The notes under the pieces: model-generated
Told to the model about the DNA's origin: nothing
Databases searched by the model: none
The model's input: the letters and a program-made list of their open reading frames with translations, nothing else
Shown here: piece by piece, positions 26,923 to 35,670 of the stretch
Position numbering within the stretch: position 1 is the stretch's first letter
Layout: every line of letters begins with the position of its first letter
Made by a program: the position numbers and the translations under genes
Source of the DNA: Gammaproteobacteria bacterium
Lineage (GTDB): Bacteria > Pseudomonadota > Gammaproteobacteria > Pseudomonadales > Azotimanducaceae
Assembly (NCBI GenBank): GCA_009839505.1
Contig: VXPO01000013.1
Location: 1 to 40,794, forward strand
Direction of reading: 5' to 3'
DNA: 40,794 bases

Positions 26923-27507
26923 ATGAACGAACGCCGACGCCGCAACCGAATAGACCGGGTCACGACCCGGAGCGGCGATACCGGCGAGACGTCGCTGGCC
27001 GATGGTCGCCGCTACCCCAAGCACCACTCGAAGATCGAACTGGCTGGTGCCCTCGACGAGGCCAACACTTTCATGGGGGCACTGGCGGAAGAGACGGACG
27101 CATCGGTCACCAGGCGCCTGCGCGCCCTGCAAGCGCGGCTCTTCGACCTCGGTGCCGTCGTCGCCACTGGACACTCGGAAATCGACTGGCACTCCCTCGC
27201 GGCGAACGTGGACCAGGACACTGCGAAACTCAACACGAATCTGAAGCCGCTGCGGGAGTTCATCCTGCCTGGTGGCGGGCGGGCGGCCGCGGCAGCGCAC
27301 GTCGCCCGCGCTGCGGTCCGCCGCGCCGAACGCGCCTGGTGGGCGGCAGCGGACGAATCAAGCGACCTCGCCGCAACCGGTGCCGGCGTCTTTCTGAACC
27401 GCCTTTCGGATCACCTGTTCGTGTTGGCGCGGACGCTGGCCAACACCGAAGTGGTTTGGGAACCGCTACAACACCAGGCGCCGGACGTCTCCGAGAAGCC
27501 GACCTAG
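26923..27507 (+). CDS. ATP:cob(I)alamin adenosyltransferase, PduO type
   Basis: A protein of 194 aa. It transfers the adenosyl group of ATP to cob(I)alamin, making coenzyme B12. The N-terminal ATP loop reads TRSGDTGETSLADGRR, and the conserved helices ARAAVRRAERAWW and FLNRLSDHLFVLAR carry the arginine, asparagine and aspartate residues of the active site. The gene starts at an ATG 36 bp from the yajQ start, on the opposite strand. Its last 42 bp overlap the convergent aceF 3' end. No other B12 gene is in the window. Confidence 0.92.
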   Translation: MNERRRRNRIDRVTTRSGDTGETSLADGRRYPKHHSKIELAGALDEANTFMGALAEETDASVTRRLRALQARLFDLGAVVATGHSEIDWHSLAANVDQDTAKLNTNLKPLREFILPGGGRAAAAAHVARAAVRRAERAWWAAADESSDLAATGAGVFLNRLSDHLFVLARTLANTEVVWEPLQHQAPDVSEKPT

Positions 27508-29034
27508 CTCGACGACGAACCTTCCAGCCTCGGCGCCGTTGATGGCGCGATGATCGTAGGACAGCGATACCGGGAGGATCTTGCGGGGTTGGAACGCACT
27601 GCCGTCCCAGACAGGCCGCGTGTCGAGCCGCGCGACGCCGAGGATGGCTACTTCCGGGGCATTGACGATGGGTGTGAAACCCGTACCGCCCACGGCGCCC
27701 AAGCTCGAGATGGTGAAGCTGCCGCCCTGCATCTCCTCCGGCTTGAGCTTCTTCGAGCGAGCCGCGTCCGACAGCCGGGCGATTTCACGGGCGAGTTCGT
27801 AGATTCCCTTGCTGCCGGCGTCGCGCACCACGGGAACAACGAGCCCGTCCTCGGTGTCCACCGCGAAACCGATGTGGTGATAGCGCTTGAGAATCAGTGA
27901 GGTGACTGTTGGGTCGAGGGACGCGTTGAATTGCGGATGGGTCCTTAGCGCGTGGACGCACGCCATCACGATGAACGGCAGCGGCGTCAGCTTGACCTCT
28001 CGGGAAGCCGCCTCCTCCTTCAACGCCGCGCGGAATGCCTCTAGGTCCGTGACGTCGATGTCGTCGTGCTGGGTGACATGAACGACGTGCTGCCAACTGC
28101 GGTGCAGGTTCGCGGCACCGCGGGCACGGATGCGCGACAGCGGCACAGTCTCGATGTCCCCGAATCGGGAGAAGTCCACCGCCTCCATGGGTGCGATACC
28201 CGGGGTCGCGCCTGTTCCCAGGCTCTGCTTCACGAACGCCTTGACGTCGTCCTTGACGATGCGCCCACGCGCCCCGGAGCCGTTCACGGCGACGAGGTCG
28301 ACTCCGAGTTCCCTGGCCAAGCGGCGCACCGCCGGACCGGCGTAGACCTTGCTTCCCGTTCCGGTCGTGGACTCTTCGGGCGGCACAGGTTGCACGGGCA
28401 CGGTCGCTACCGTTGTCGCCGAGGCCCCTTCGGCTTCGGGCGCGGCCGACGAGCGCGGCCCTTCGACCTCGCCCTCGAGGACCACCAACAGGGTCGACTC
28501 CTCGACCCCATCGCCTTCCTTCACCGCCACTTCGACCACCGTGCCCGCGAACGGCGTTGGAATCTCCATGGAGGCCTTCTCGGATTCCACCACCACCAGC
28601 AGATCGTCCACGCCGACCTGCTGGCCCTCGGCCACCGCCACCTCGATGACCGAGACGTTTTCAGCCTCGCCGATGTCCGGCACGCGGATCTCGATCCGTT
28701 CCCTCGCCGTGGAAGGCGCATCGACTACCGGTGGCGTGTCAGGAAGCGCGATCGAACCGTCGGCGGCGTCGGGTGGAACGACGGCCTCGGCCGACTGTTC
28801 GTCCTCCACCGCATCCATGCGCAGAATCGGATCGCCGGCATTCACCAGATCGCCCAGTGTCACCAGCACGGCATCGACGGTACCGGTGAACGGTGCCGGA
28901 ACCTCCATGGACGCCTTGTCCGACTCGATGACGATAAGCGCGTCGTTTTCGGCCACGGCGTCTCCCGGCCCGACGCAGATCTCGATGACCTCCACGTCCT
29001 GGGCATCGCCGATGTCCGGGATGGTCACATCCAT
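27466..29034 (-). CDS. aceF: Pyruvate dehydrogenase E2, dihydrolipoamide acetyltransferase
   Basis: A protein of 522 aa. Two lipoyl domains are present, with lipoylated lysines at Lys40 (ESDKASME) and Lys153 (ESEKASME). A flexible Ala/Pro linker, a peripheral subunit-binding domain (about 229-267, VYAGPAVRRLARELGVD) and the acetyltransferase core follow. The catalytic motif reads DHRAING near the C-terminus; asparagine in place of aspartate is the Azotobacter/Pseudomonas form of this enzyme. It transfers acetyl groups from lipoamide to CoA. Its start overlaps the aceE stop by 1 bp (TGATG). No E3 (lpd) gene is in the operon. Confidence 0.96.
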   Translation of the reverse strand: MDVTIPDIGDAQDVEVIEICVGPGDAVAENDALIVIESDKASMEVPAPFTGTVDAVLVTLGDLVNAGDPILRMDAVEDEQSAEAVVPPDAADGSIALPDTPPVVDAPSTARERIEIRVPDIGEAENVSVIEVAVAEGQQVGVDDLLVVVESEKASMEIPTPFAGTVVEVAVKEGDGVEESTLLVVLEGEVEGPRSSAAPEAEGASATTVATVPVQPVPPEESTTGTGSKVYAGPAVRRLARELGVDLVAVNGSGARGRIVKDDVKAFVKQSLGTGATPGIAPMEAVDFSRFGDIETVPLSRIRARGAANLHRSWQHVVHVTQHDDIDVTDLEAFRAALKEEAASREVKLTPLPFIVMACVHALRTHPQFNASLDPTVTSLILKRYHHIGFAVDTEDGLVVPVVRDAGSKGIYELAREIARLSDAARSKKLKPEEMQGGSFTISSLGAVGGTGFTPIVNAPEVAILGVARLDTRPVWDGSAFQPRKILPVSLSYDHRAINGAEAGRFVVELGRLLGDVRRLVL

Positions 29035-31757
29035 CAGGACAGCCTCGGGTTGTCCTTGTCCGGAGAAATGTCCATGGCCGTCATGGCATCGACCACCTCG
29101 GCGGCCGATACCACCTGCCGGTCCTGCAACTCGCGCAGCGCCGCCAGCGTGACGAAGCGCTCGTCCACCTCGAAGAAGTCGCGCAGCTTCTCCCGGGTAT
29201 CGCTACGCCCGAACCCGTCCGTGCCGAGCACCCGATAGGCAGGCGCCCTAAAATAGCCACGAATCGATTCGGCATGCGCCTTGATGTAGTCCGTGGAGCC
29301 GATTACCGGCCAGTCCCCATCCAGGCATTCGGCCACATGACTGCGGCGCGGCGCTTCCGCCGGATGCAGCAGGTTCCAACGCGCCACATCGGCCCCGTCG
29401 CGCGCGAGTTCGATGAAGCTGGTCACGCTGTAGACCTCGGTCGAGACGCCATAGTCCTCGTACAGCCGTCGCGCTGCCTTCTGCACTTCGCGCAGGATGG
29501 TTCCGCTGCCCAACAGGCGCACCTTCTTGGAACGGCTTCGTCCATGGCTTTCCAGCCGATACATCCCCTTGAGAATTCCATCTTCAACGCCCTTCGGCAT
29601 TGCCGGTTGGGGATAGTTCTCGTTCATTACCGTGATATAGAAGAAGACCCGCTCGCGGTCCTCGAACATGCGCTTCAAGCCGTCCTGGACGATCACCGCC
29701 AGCTCGTAGGCGAAGCAAGGATCGTAGGCGACGCAGTTGGGGATCGCCGACGCCAACAGGTGGCTGTGGCCGTCCTGATGCTGCAGACCCTCACCGTTCA
29801 ACGTCGTGCGGCCGGCCGTGGCACCTAGAAGAAAACCGCGCGCCTGCATGTCGCCCGCGGCCCAGGCCAGGTCGCCCACCCGCTGGAAGCCGAACATCGA
29901 ATAAAAGATGTAGAACGGAATCAACGTGTAGCGGTGGGTGCTGTAGGACGTCGCCGCGGCCAGCCACGCCGCGAAGGAGCCGGCCTCGTTGATCCCTTCC
30001 TCCAGCACCTGGCCATCCTTGGACTCCCGGTACGAGGCGATTTCGCCGAAGTCCTCCGGCTCGTACAGCTGGCCCTCGGAGGAATAGATGCCGAGTTGCC
30101 GAAACATGCCCTCCATGCCGAAGGTCCGCGCCTCGTCGGGAATAATGGGCACGACGCGGTTGCCGATGCCCTTGTCGCGCGCCAAGGTCGACAGCATCCG
30201 GACGAACGCCATGGTCGTCGAGACGGCTCGGTCGCCGGTACCGTTCAGCTGCTGCTCGAATACCTCGAGCGCCGGGACACCGACTTCGCCTTCGTCGCCG
30301 ACCCGCATCGGGATCGGTCCGCCGAGACCCTCGCGCTGGCGCTTCAGGTAGATCGACTCCGGCGCGTCCGGCGGCGGCCGGTAGTAGGGCACGTTCTCGA
30401 GTTCACCATCCGTCAGCGGTACCGCGAAGCGGTCGCGGAAATGCTTCAGATCCTCGAGTTCGAGTTTTTTGACCTGATGTGTGGTGTTCTCGGCCTCCCC
30501 GGCATCGCCCATGCCGTAGCCCTTGACGGTCTTGGCGAGGATCACGGTGGGTTCGCCACGGTGGTTCATCGCTGCGTGGTAGGCGGCGTAGACCTTGAAC
30601 GGATCGTGCCCGCCGCGGTTTAGGCGCATGATGTCGTCGTCCGACAGGTGCTCGACGAGCCGCTTGAGGTCGTCATACTTGCCGAAGAAGTGCTCCCGGG
30701 TATAGGCACCTCCCTTGGCCTTGTAGTTCTGGTACTCGCCATCCACGGCCTCGTCCATGCGCTGCTGCATGAGGCCTTCCGCGTCGTTGGCGAACAGCGG
30801 ATCCCAGAGTCGCCCCCAAACCACCTTGATGACGTTCCAGCCCGCGCCGCGGAACGCTCCTTCGAGTTCCTGGATGATCTTGCCGTTGCCGCGGACGGGG
30901 CCGTCGAGCCGCTGCAGATTGCAGTTGACCACGAAGACCAGGTTGTCGAGCTTCTCCCTTCCGGCGAGACCCAGCGCCCCCAGGGATTCCGGCTCGTCAC
31001 ATTCGCCGTCGCCGAGGAACGCCCAGACCTTGCGATCGCCCATGGGAATCAACCCGCGACTGTCCAGGTACTTCATGATGTGTGCCTGGTAGATCGCCTG
31101 GATCGGTCCCAGACCCATGGACACCGTGGGGAACTGCCAATAGTCCGGCATCAGCCACGGGTGCGGATACGATGGCAGGCCGTCGCCACCCACCTCTTGC
31201 CGGAAGGCGTCGAGCGCAGCCTCGTCGAGTCGACCTTCGAGGTACGAGCGGGCGTAGATCCCGGGCGAACTATGGCCCTGGAAGTAGATCAGGTCGCCCG
31301 CCTGATCGTCGGTGGGTCCGCGGAAGAAGTAGTTGAAGCCAACGTCGTAGAGCGTCGCAGCGGAGGCAAAGGTCGAAATATGGCCGCCGAGATCGCCGCT
31401 CTTGCGGTTGGCGCGCACCACCATCGCCAGTGCATTCCAACGGATCAATGACCGGATGCGGCGCTCCATGAAGAGATCCCCGGGCATCATCGCCTCGTGG
31501 TTCGCGGGGATGGTGTTGCGGTAGGGCGTGGTGATGGTGTACGGCAGCCGCGCGCCGGTCTCCGTCAACCGCGACGACAGTCGTTCCAGAAGGAAGTTGG
31601 CGCGCTCGATCCCCGCGTTCTCGAGTACGTACTCGAGGGAGTCGAGCCACTCGCGGGTCTCTTCGGGATCCGGATCCGCGCCGTTGACCGCACTCGGCCG
31701 ATCGAGGCGTTGTTGGCCATCCGATTCGGAAGGTGAAGCCTGTTCCCTAGCCCGCAT
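29034..31757 (-). CDS. aceE: Pyruvate dehydrogenase E1, homodimeric type
   Basis: A protein of 907 aa, normal for the single-chain gammaproteobacterial E1. It decarboxylates pyruvate with thiamine diphosphate and loads E2. The TPP motif starts at GDGECDEPES (249-258) and ends at VVNCNLQRLDG. Homology to known AceE begins around residue 29 (DPDPEETREWLDSLEYVLE); residues 1-28 are not conserved. The ATG lies inside the terminal repeat of a ~250-bp element, preceded by an in-frame TGA at -6, with GGTGAG as its ribosome-binding site. I see no other ATG, GTG or TTG in frame before the conserved region. Confidence 0.95.
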   Translation of the reverse strand: MRAREQASPSESDGQQRLDRPSAVNGADPDPEETREWLDSLEYVLENAGIERANFLLERLSSRLTETGARLPYTITTPYRNTIPANHEAMMPGDLFMERRIRSLIRWNALAMVVRANRKSGDLGGHISTFASAATLYDVGFNYFFRGPTDDQAGDLIYFQGHSSPGIYARSYLEGRLDEAALDAFRQEVGGDGLPSYPHPWLMPDYWQFPTVSMGLGPIQAIYQAHIMKYLDSRGLIPMGDRKVWAFLGDGECDEPESLGALGLAGREKLDNLVFVVNCNLQRLDGPVRGNGKIIQELEGAFRGAGWNVIKVVWGRLWDPLFANDAEGLMQQRMDEAVDGEYQNYKAKGGAYTREHFFGKYDDLKRLVEHLSDDDIMRLNRGGHDPFKVYAAYHAAMNHRGEPTVILAKTVKGYGMGDAGEAENTTHQVKKLELEDLKHFRDRFAVPLTDGELENVPYYRPPPDAPESIYLKRQREGLGGPIPMRVGDEGEVGVPALEVFEQQLNGTGDRAVSTTMAFVRMLSTLARDKGIGNRVVPIIPDEARTFGMEGMFRQLGIYSSEGQLYEPEDFGEIASYRESKDGQVLEEGINEAGSFAAWLAAATSYSTHRYTLIPFYIFYSMFGFQRVGDLAWAAGDMQARGFLLGATAGRTTLNGEGLQHQDGHSHLLASAIPNCVAYDPCFAYELAVIVQDGLKRMFEDRERVFFYITVMNENYPQPAMPKGVEDGILKGMYRLESHGRSRSKKVRLLGSGTILREVQKAARRLYEDYGVSTEVYSVTSFIELARDGADVARWNLLHPAEAPRRSHVAECLDGDWPVIGSTDYIKAHAESIRGYFRAPAYRVLGTDGFGRSDTREKLRDFFEVDERFVTLAALRELQDRQVVSAAEVVDAMTAMDISPDKDNPRLS

Positions 31758-31996
31758 ATCTCACCAAGGGCCACGATGATCGCGGAGGATTCCGGCCCTG
31801 TGCGCGTGCTCGCGACCGAGAGCATAGCGGGGCCTACGCCCGAGGGAGCACGTGCGCGCACAGGGCCGGGAGACCCGCGAGGGCGTGGCCAGCGCCGCCT
31901 GTTCACCCCCAATGGTTCCAAAACGCCCGAAAATACGTGAAGAACCAGTCAGTTGAGTCATGGCCACGAGCGACTTGGTGAGATATGCGGGCTAGG
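31746..31996. mobile_element. ~250-bp MITE-like element with 23-bp perfect inverted repeats, overlapping the aceE start
   Basis: Arms 31746-31768 and 31974-31996 are perfectly complementary over 23 bp. Each contains CTAG near its outer edge and GGTGAGATATGCGGGCTAG on the strand reading outward. The 205 bp between them has no convincing gene and contains a long imperfect hairpin. CTAG at both edges matches the other two elements of the window, suggesting a non-autonomous transposon at a CTAG target. The left arm supplies the aceE ribosome-binding site and start codon. An invertible promoter or a regulatory leader are alternatives. Confidence 0.7.
31779..31880. other. Long imperfect hairpin inside the 250-bp element
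   Basis: TCGCGG / CCGCGA pair at the base, then CCGGCCCTGTGCGCG pairs perfectly with CGCGCACAGGGCCGG (31792-31806 with 31855-31869), then TGCTC with GAGCA, leaving a ~35-nt apical region with further weak pairing. I could not match it to 6S, RNase P, SRP or tmRNA. It could be the fold of the mobile element or of an aceE leader RNA. Confidence 0.65.
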
Positions 31997-32028
31997 TGTT
32001 GCCATGGCGTTCCTTCTACGGGGCCCGG

Positions 32029-32034
32029 ATTATA
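32029..32034 (-). promoter_or_regulatory. Perfect -10 hexamer (TATAAT) pointing toward aceE
   Basis: Read on the minus strand, TATAAT occurs in a GC-rich context 33 bp outside the right arm of the 250-bp element. No good -35 was found at 16-18 bp. If used, the aceE leader would be ~265 nt and include both inverted-repeat arms. The remaining part of the 31997-32060 gap shows nothing else. Confidence 0.3.
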
Positions 32035-32060
32035 CTCCCGCCCCGATACTCCGACCCCGG

Positions 32061-32972
32061 TCAGCCGGATCGGTTCGGCCACAGGCGGGCGGCGCCGAGA
32101 ACGCCGCTGGAGTCGCCGTGCTCGGCAACCACCACCGTAGTCTCGCCCTCATGGGTGAAGCCGTAGCGGCCGAGTCGCTCAGACACGCGTTCGGCCAGAT
32201 GGTCCAGGTTCGACAGCCCGCCGCCTAAGACGATGGTGTCGGGATCCAGCACGTTAACGATCTGGGCCAGTGCCCGGCTCAGCATGGTGACGTAGAGGTC
32301 GACACTTGGCGCGTGGGGGTCAATCTCGTCTGCTGCGAGGCGCTCCCCGGTCAGCTGGCGATGCGTCTCCGCGAGCCCCTTTCCAGACAAGAAGGTTTCC
32401 ACGCAATTCTGCCGACCGCAGTAGCAGGGCCGATCACCCATGGTCCCCTCCTCCGACCGCGTGTACGGGTCGGCACGCAGATACGGCAGCGGCGTGTGCC
32501 CCCACTCCCCGGCGACGGCATTCGGCCCCTTGAGAAGACGACCGTCCACCACGATTCCGCCACCGACGCCGGTTCCGAGAATGACACCGAACACCACGTG
32601 CGCATCACGCGCGGCCCCGTCGAGTGCCTCGGACAGGGCGAAACAGTTTGCGTCGTTTTCAATACGCACACGCTCGCCGAGAACCTCGATGAGATCGTCC
32701 AGGAGCGGCTTGCCGTTGAGCCAGGTCGAGTTGCAGTTCTTCATGGAACGCGATGACTCCACCCACGCACCGGGGGTGCCGATGCCGACTGGCGGCCGCG
32801 CGTCGCAGGCCGCATCGATCCGCCCCACGAGTTTCGCGACCGCCGTGATCGTGCCCGCATAGTCCGGGGGCGTAGCTAGGCGCTCGCGCATGGGCACTCC
32901 GCCATCAGGGGCAAGCAGCACGGCCTCGGTCTTGGTGCCGCCCAAGTCGACGCCGATGCGCCCGCGCGTCAC
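32061..32972 (-). CDS. ROK family sugar kinase (fructokinase/N-acetylhexosamine kinase-like)
   Basis: A protein of 303 aa. It has the N-terminal phosphate-binding loop GVDLGGTKTE, the ENDANCFALSE motif with the catalytic aspartate, the second phosphate loop GTGVGGGIV, and the ROK zinc site built from GEWGH and the cysteines of CYCGRQNCVE. It should phosphorylate a hexose or amino sugar. The GTG start at 32972 overlaps the ampD stop (GTGA), so the two are coupled; an N-acetylhexosamine substrate from murein recycling would fit that neighbour but is inference. Confidence 0.9.
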   Translation of the reverse strand: MTRGRIGVDLGGTKTEAVLLAPDGGVPMRERLATPPDYAGTITAVAKLVGRIDAACDARPPVGIGTPGAWVESSRSMKNCNSTWLNGKPLLDDLIEVLGERVRIENDANCFALSEALDGAARDAHVVFGVILGTGVGGGIVVDGRLLKGPNAVAGEWGHTPLPYLRADPYTRSEEGTMGDRPCYCGRQNCVETFLSGKGLAETHRQLTGERLAADEIDPHAPSVDLYVTMLSRALAQIVNVLDPDTIVLGGGLSNLDHLAERVSERLGRYGFTHEGETTVVVAEHGDSSGVLGAARLWPNRSG

Positions 32973-33517
32973 GGTGTGAGCATTGTCAGGAGTCGGGGCC
33001 AATCGAACGCCCGCCCCGGATCGGTCTTGCGCCCCGGGGCGACTTCCGCATGGCCGACGACGCCCGCCAGCGACAGCCGCGGGTACCGCGAAAAGAGCGC
33101 CTTCAGCACCTCCATGAGCCGCCGATACTGGGAGTCCGTGTACGCAGTCCGATCCGTTCCCTCGACTTCGATGCCGATGGAATAGTCGTTGCAGTTCGGA
33201 CGACCCCTGTGGCTGGACTCGCCGGCATGCCAAGCCCGGCGGTCGAAGGGCACGAACTGGGTGAGTCGACCCCGGCGCGAGATCAACAAATGGCTGGACA
33301 CCCGCACGCCGTTCAGGTCGGCCAGCGCCGGATGCCGTGTCGTGTCGAGCGTGTTGGTGAACAACGCCTCCACCTGGCCGGTGCCGAACTCCCCGGGCGG
33401 CAGCGAGATCCCGTGCACGACCACGAGCGAGATGTCCTCCGGATCGGGACGGGCGTTTGCATTCGGCGACAGCCGGCGTCGCACGCCTTGAAGCCAGTGA
33501 TCGTCGGTGACCTTCAT
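32969..33517 (-). CDS. ampD: 1,6-anhydro-N-acetylmuramyl-L-alanine amidase AmpD
   Basis: A protein of 182 aa, matching E. coli AmpD (183 aa). It is the cytoplasmic zinc amidase that removes the peptide from anhydro-muropeptides during cell-wall recycling. Zinc ligands are His35 (VVVHGISLP), His156 and Asp166 (VGHAEVAPGRKTDPG), and Glu117/Glu119 in IEVEG lies near the active site. The AWHAGES segment is also typical. The start at 33517 is from family alignment. It is divergent from nadC, as in Pseudomonas, and overlaps the downstream ROK kinase by 4 bp. Confidence 0.96.
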   Translation of the reverse strand: MKVTDDHWLQGVRRRLSPNANARPDPEDISLVVVHGISLPPGEFGTGQVEALFTNTLDTTRHPALADLNGVRVSSHLLISRRGRLTQFVPFDRRAWHAGESSHRGRPNCNDYSIGIEVEGTDRTAYTDSQYRRLMEVLKALFSRYPRLSLAGVVGHAEVAPGRKTDPGRAFDWPRLLTMLTP

Positions 33518-33608
33518 CGTCTTGGAGCGAACCGCCTTGGACAAGGCAGACACTCTAACCCCCGCCGCTGCAACGGCACCACAGGAGCCGACCGCTATAC
33601 TCGCCGCC

Positions 33609-34439
33609 ATGCAGATCGATCCAGACACCGTCACTCGGGACGTCCGGGTTGCGCTCACCGAAGACATCGGGTCCGGCGACCTCAGCGCCGACCTGATTGC
33701 GCCCGACGTCCAGGTCGACGCACGGGTCGTCACCCGCGACGCCGGTGTTTTCTGCGGTCGGCCTTGGGTGGACGAAGCCTGCCGACAGGTGGACCCAGAG
33801 ATCGCGCTGCATTGGCGCGTCCAAGACGGCTCGAATATCGCCCCGGGCGATGCGCTGGTCGACCTCGACGGCCCAGCCCGAAGTCTGCTGTCCGTGGAAC
33901 GCACCGCCATCAATTTCATGCAGCTCCTGTCCGCCACCGCCACGCAAGCACGCCGCTACGTGGATGCCGTCGCCGGAACCGGCGCAGTGGTCCTCGACAC
34001 CCGAAAGACCTTGCCGGGGCTCCGTGCGGCGCAGAAGTACGCCGTTCGCATGGGCGGTGCGCAAAACCACCGCTTGGGCCTCTACGACGCCATCCTGCTC
34101 AAGGAGAATCACCTGGCGGCCGCCGGGAGCATCGACGCGGCAGTACGCGAGGCCCGGCGCATCCATCCCCGGGAACCCGTCGAGATCGAAGTCGAGAATC
34201 ACGACGAATTGCGTGCCGCCATCGCCGCAGGTGTGGACCGGGTGCTGCTCGACAACTTCGCCCTCGCCGATCTCGAAGAGGCGGTCGCCATCACGGCCGG
34301 GCGCGTACCCCTGGAAGCCTCCGGCGGCATCGCGCTCGACAACGTGGCTGCCATCGCGCGGACGGGCGTCAGCTATGTCTCGATCGGTGAGATCACCAAA
34401 CGCGTGGTGCCCCTCGACCTATCCATGCGAATCGGCTGA
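33609..34439 (+). CDS. nadC: Nicotinate-nucleotide pyrophosphorylase (quinolinate phosphoribosyltransferase)
   Basis: A protein of 276 aa. It makes nicotinate mononucleotide from quinolinate and PRPP in NAD synthesis. Conserved stretches are ALTEDIGSGDLS, ERTAINFMQLLSATAT, LDTRKTLPGLRAAQKYAV with the catalytic and PRPP-contacting Arg/Lys residues, GGAQNHRLGLYDAILLKENH, EVEN, LLDNF and EASGGI. The ATG at 33609 is chosen because the in-frame upstream region is not conserved. Its stop codon lies 1 bp from the 3' end of the convergent tRNA gene. Confidence 0.97.
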   Translation: MQIDPDTVTRDVRVALTEDIGSGDLSADLIAPDVQVDARVVTRDAGVFCGRPWVDEACRQVDPEIALHWRVQDGSNIAPGDALVDLDGPARSLLSVERTAINFMQLLSATATQARRYVDAVAGTGAVVLDTRKTLPGLRAAQKYAVRMGGAQNHRLGLYDAILLKENHLAAAGSIDAAVREARRIHPREPVEIEVENHDELRAAIAAGVDRVLLDNFALADLEEAVAITAGRVPLEASGGIALDNVAAIARTGVSYVSIGEITKRVVPLDLSMRIG

Positions 34440-34440
34440 T

Positions 34441-34517
<77 letters not shown>

Positions 34518-34586
34518 ACTAAGAGAGGTGGGTGCGCAGGGCGGCGAAGCTTACTCCGTTGCGTGGCGGTGCGCCATTGTCGCGGG

Positions 34587-35000
34587 TCATTCCAGGCAGG
34601 GCGTACCTGCGGGGAAGATGCGGCAGATTTCGCGACCGTCCTGCGCGGTGGCCGTCACCGTCCAAGTCTCCCCACGCGTCGCCGTTACCCGATACGCAAC
34701 GCCGTCGGCGCCGGACGGCTTCCACCCGATCGCCTCGGACAAGGTGGCGATGCCGGCGTTCGCGTCGTAGACGCCTGCGCCGTAGTTGCCCGTGCGCAGT
34801 TTCAGGTCCTCCTGGAACACGGCCATCGCGGCCATCTGTTTCAACAGCGTGGCATCGCGGGCCGTGTCGGTGTAGTTCCGGTAGACCGGCACGGCGACTC
34901 CCACCAGCACCGCGACGATGGCCAACGCTATCAACAGCTCGAGCAGCGAGAAGCCCGTTCGCGTCCTCGTCGTGCAAGTTCCACGAATGAGACCGCTCAC
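34587..35000 (-). CDS. Type IV pilin-like protein (second gene of the pilin pair)
   Basis: A protein of 137 aa. A 16-residue basic leader ends in Gly, followed by the class III pilin N-terminus [20 protein letters not shown] with Glu at position 5 of the mature protein, the residue needed for assembly and methylation. The C-terminal part is a short globular domain with two cysteines ([11 protein letters not shown]) that could form a small disulfide loop. It may be a minor pilin (PilE-like) or a second major pilin. The GTG start overlaps the stop of the upstream pilin gene (GTGA). It is processed by the prepilin peptidase encoded at 39.1 kb. Confidence 0.88.
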   Translation of the reverse strand: MSGLIRGTCTTRTRTGFSLLELLIALAIVAVLVGVAVPVYRNYTDTARDATLLKQMAAMAVFQEDLKLRTGNYGAGVYDANAGIATLSEAIGWKPSGADGVAYRVTATRGETWTVTATAQDGREICRIFPAGTPCLE

Positions 35001-35455
35001 GCATCCGCCCAGGCGATGTCCCGCGTCTCGGCGGCCGCGAAGTCGCCGAACATGGGGCGTGTGATCGTGACGACGACGTCGTTGGCGGCGAACGTACCAC
35101 TGGTTGCAACACCGACGACCCCGGCGGCGTCGTCCACGGTCTCGGCATACGCGGCTCCACCACCGGGCGACCTTCCACCGTCGCCGTTCAACGACGCGAT
35201 GCGTGCGGTGTTGGTGTAGCGCGTGTCCGCCTGGGTCGCGGTCAGGGTACCCATGGACATCTCCGCGCGCATGCGCCGGAACTCGTTCTCCACGAAGCGG
35301 ATCCCCTGCCGGTAGTGGGCATCGACCTTGGCCATGTTGGAGTTCTCGATGTAGCTCCGATAGGCGGGGATCGCGGCCGCTGCGAGAATCCCGATGATGG
35401 CGACGGCGATCATCAACTCGATCAGCGAAAAGCCGTGCATTCGCTTGGTTTTCAT
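34997..35455 (-). CDS. pilA: Type IV pilin (PilA-like)
   Basis: A protein of 152 aa. The short leader MKTKRMHG is followed by mature [20 protein letters not shown] and [12 protein letters not shown], a canonical type IVa pilin with Glu5. A strong ribosome-binding site, GGAGGAAG, lies 7 bp before the ATG, as expected for a highly expressed subunit. The globular domain has no cysteine, so the C-terminal disulfide-bonded loop of typical PilA is absent. It is divergent from pilB. The 35456-35670 gap shows no clear sigma54 promoter. It could also be a PilE-like minor pilin, so the gene symbol is tentative. Confidence 0.85.
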   Translation of the reverse strand: MKTKRMHGFSLIELMIAVAIIGILAAAAIPAYRSYIENSNMAKVDAHYRQGIRFVENEFRRMRAEMSMGTLTATQADTRYTNTARIASLNGDGGRSPGGGAAYAETVDDAAGVVGVATSGTFAANDVVVTITRPMFGDFAAAETRDIAWADA

Positions 35456-35670
35456 GTTCTTGCTTCCTCCGTATTGCTCTGCTCGCCGATTGGCGACAAG
35501 GCGTTAAACGGTCGGTCAAGAAGGGGGTAGCTGTAAACGGCATCGGGCGTACATGGTGAATGGCGCTTTTCCGTCGAAACCTTGGGACATCTCGCATCTT
35601 TTCGACGCGCGTCGGGGTCAACATCCAACGATCGACGTCGCCGCCCTTCAACGTTTCAAGGAATGCCTCG

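Noticed and set aside
27466-27507. Frameshift or misassembly at the aceF / cobalamin adenosyltransferase overlap
   Set aside because: Both C-termini look complete and typical, so a 42-bp convergent overlap is accepted as real.
31779-31880. 6S RNA, RNase P RNA or SRP RNA
   Set aside because: The hairpin is long and structured, but none of the conserved sequence boxes of these RNAs could be found.
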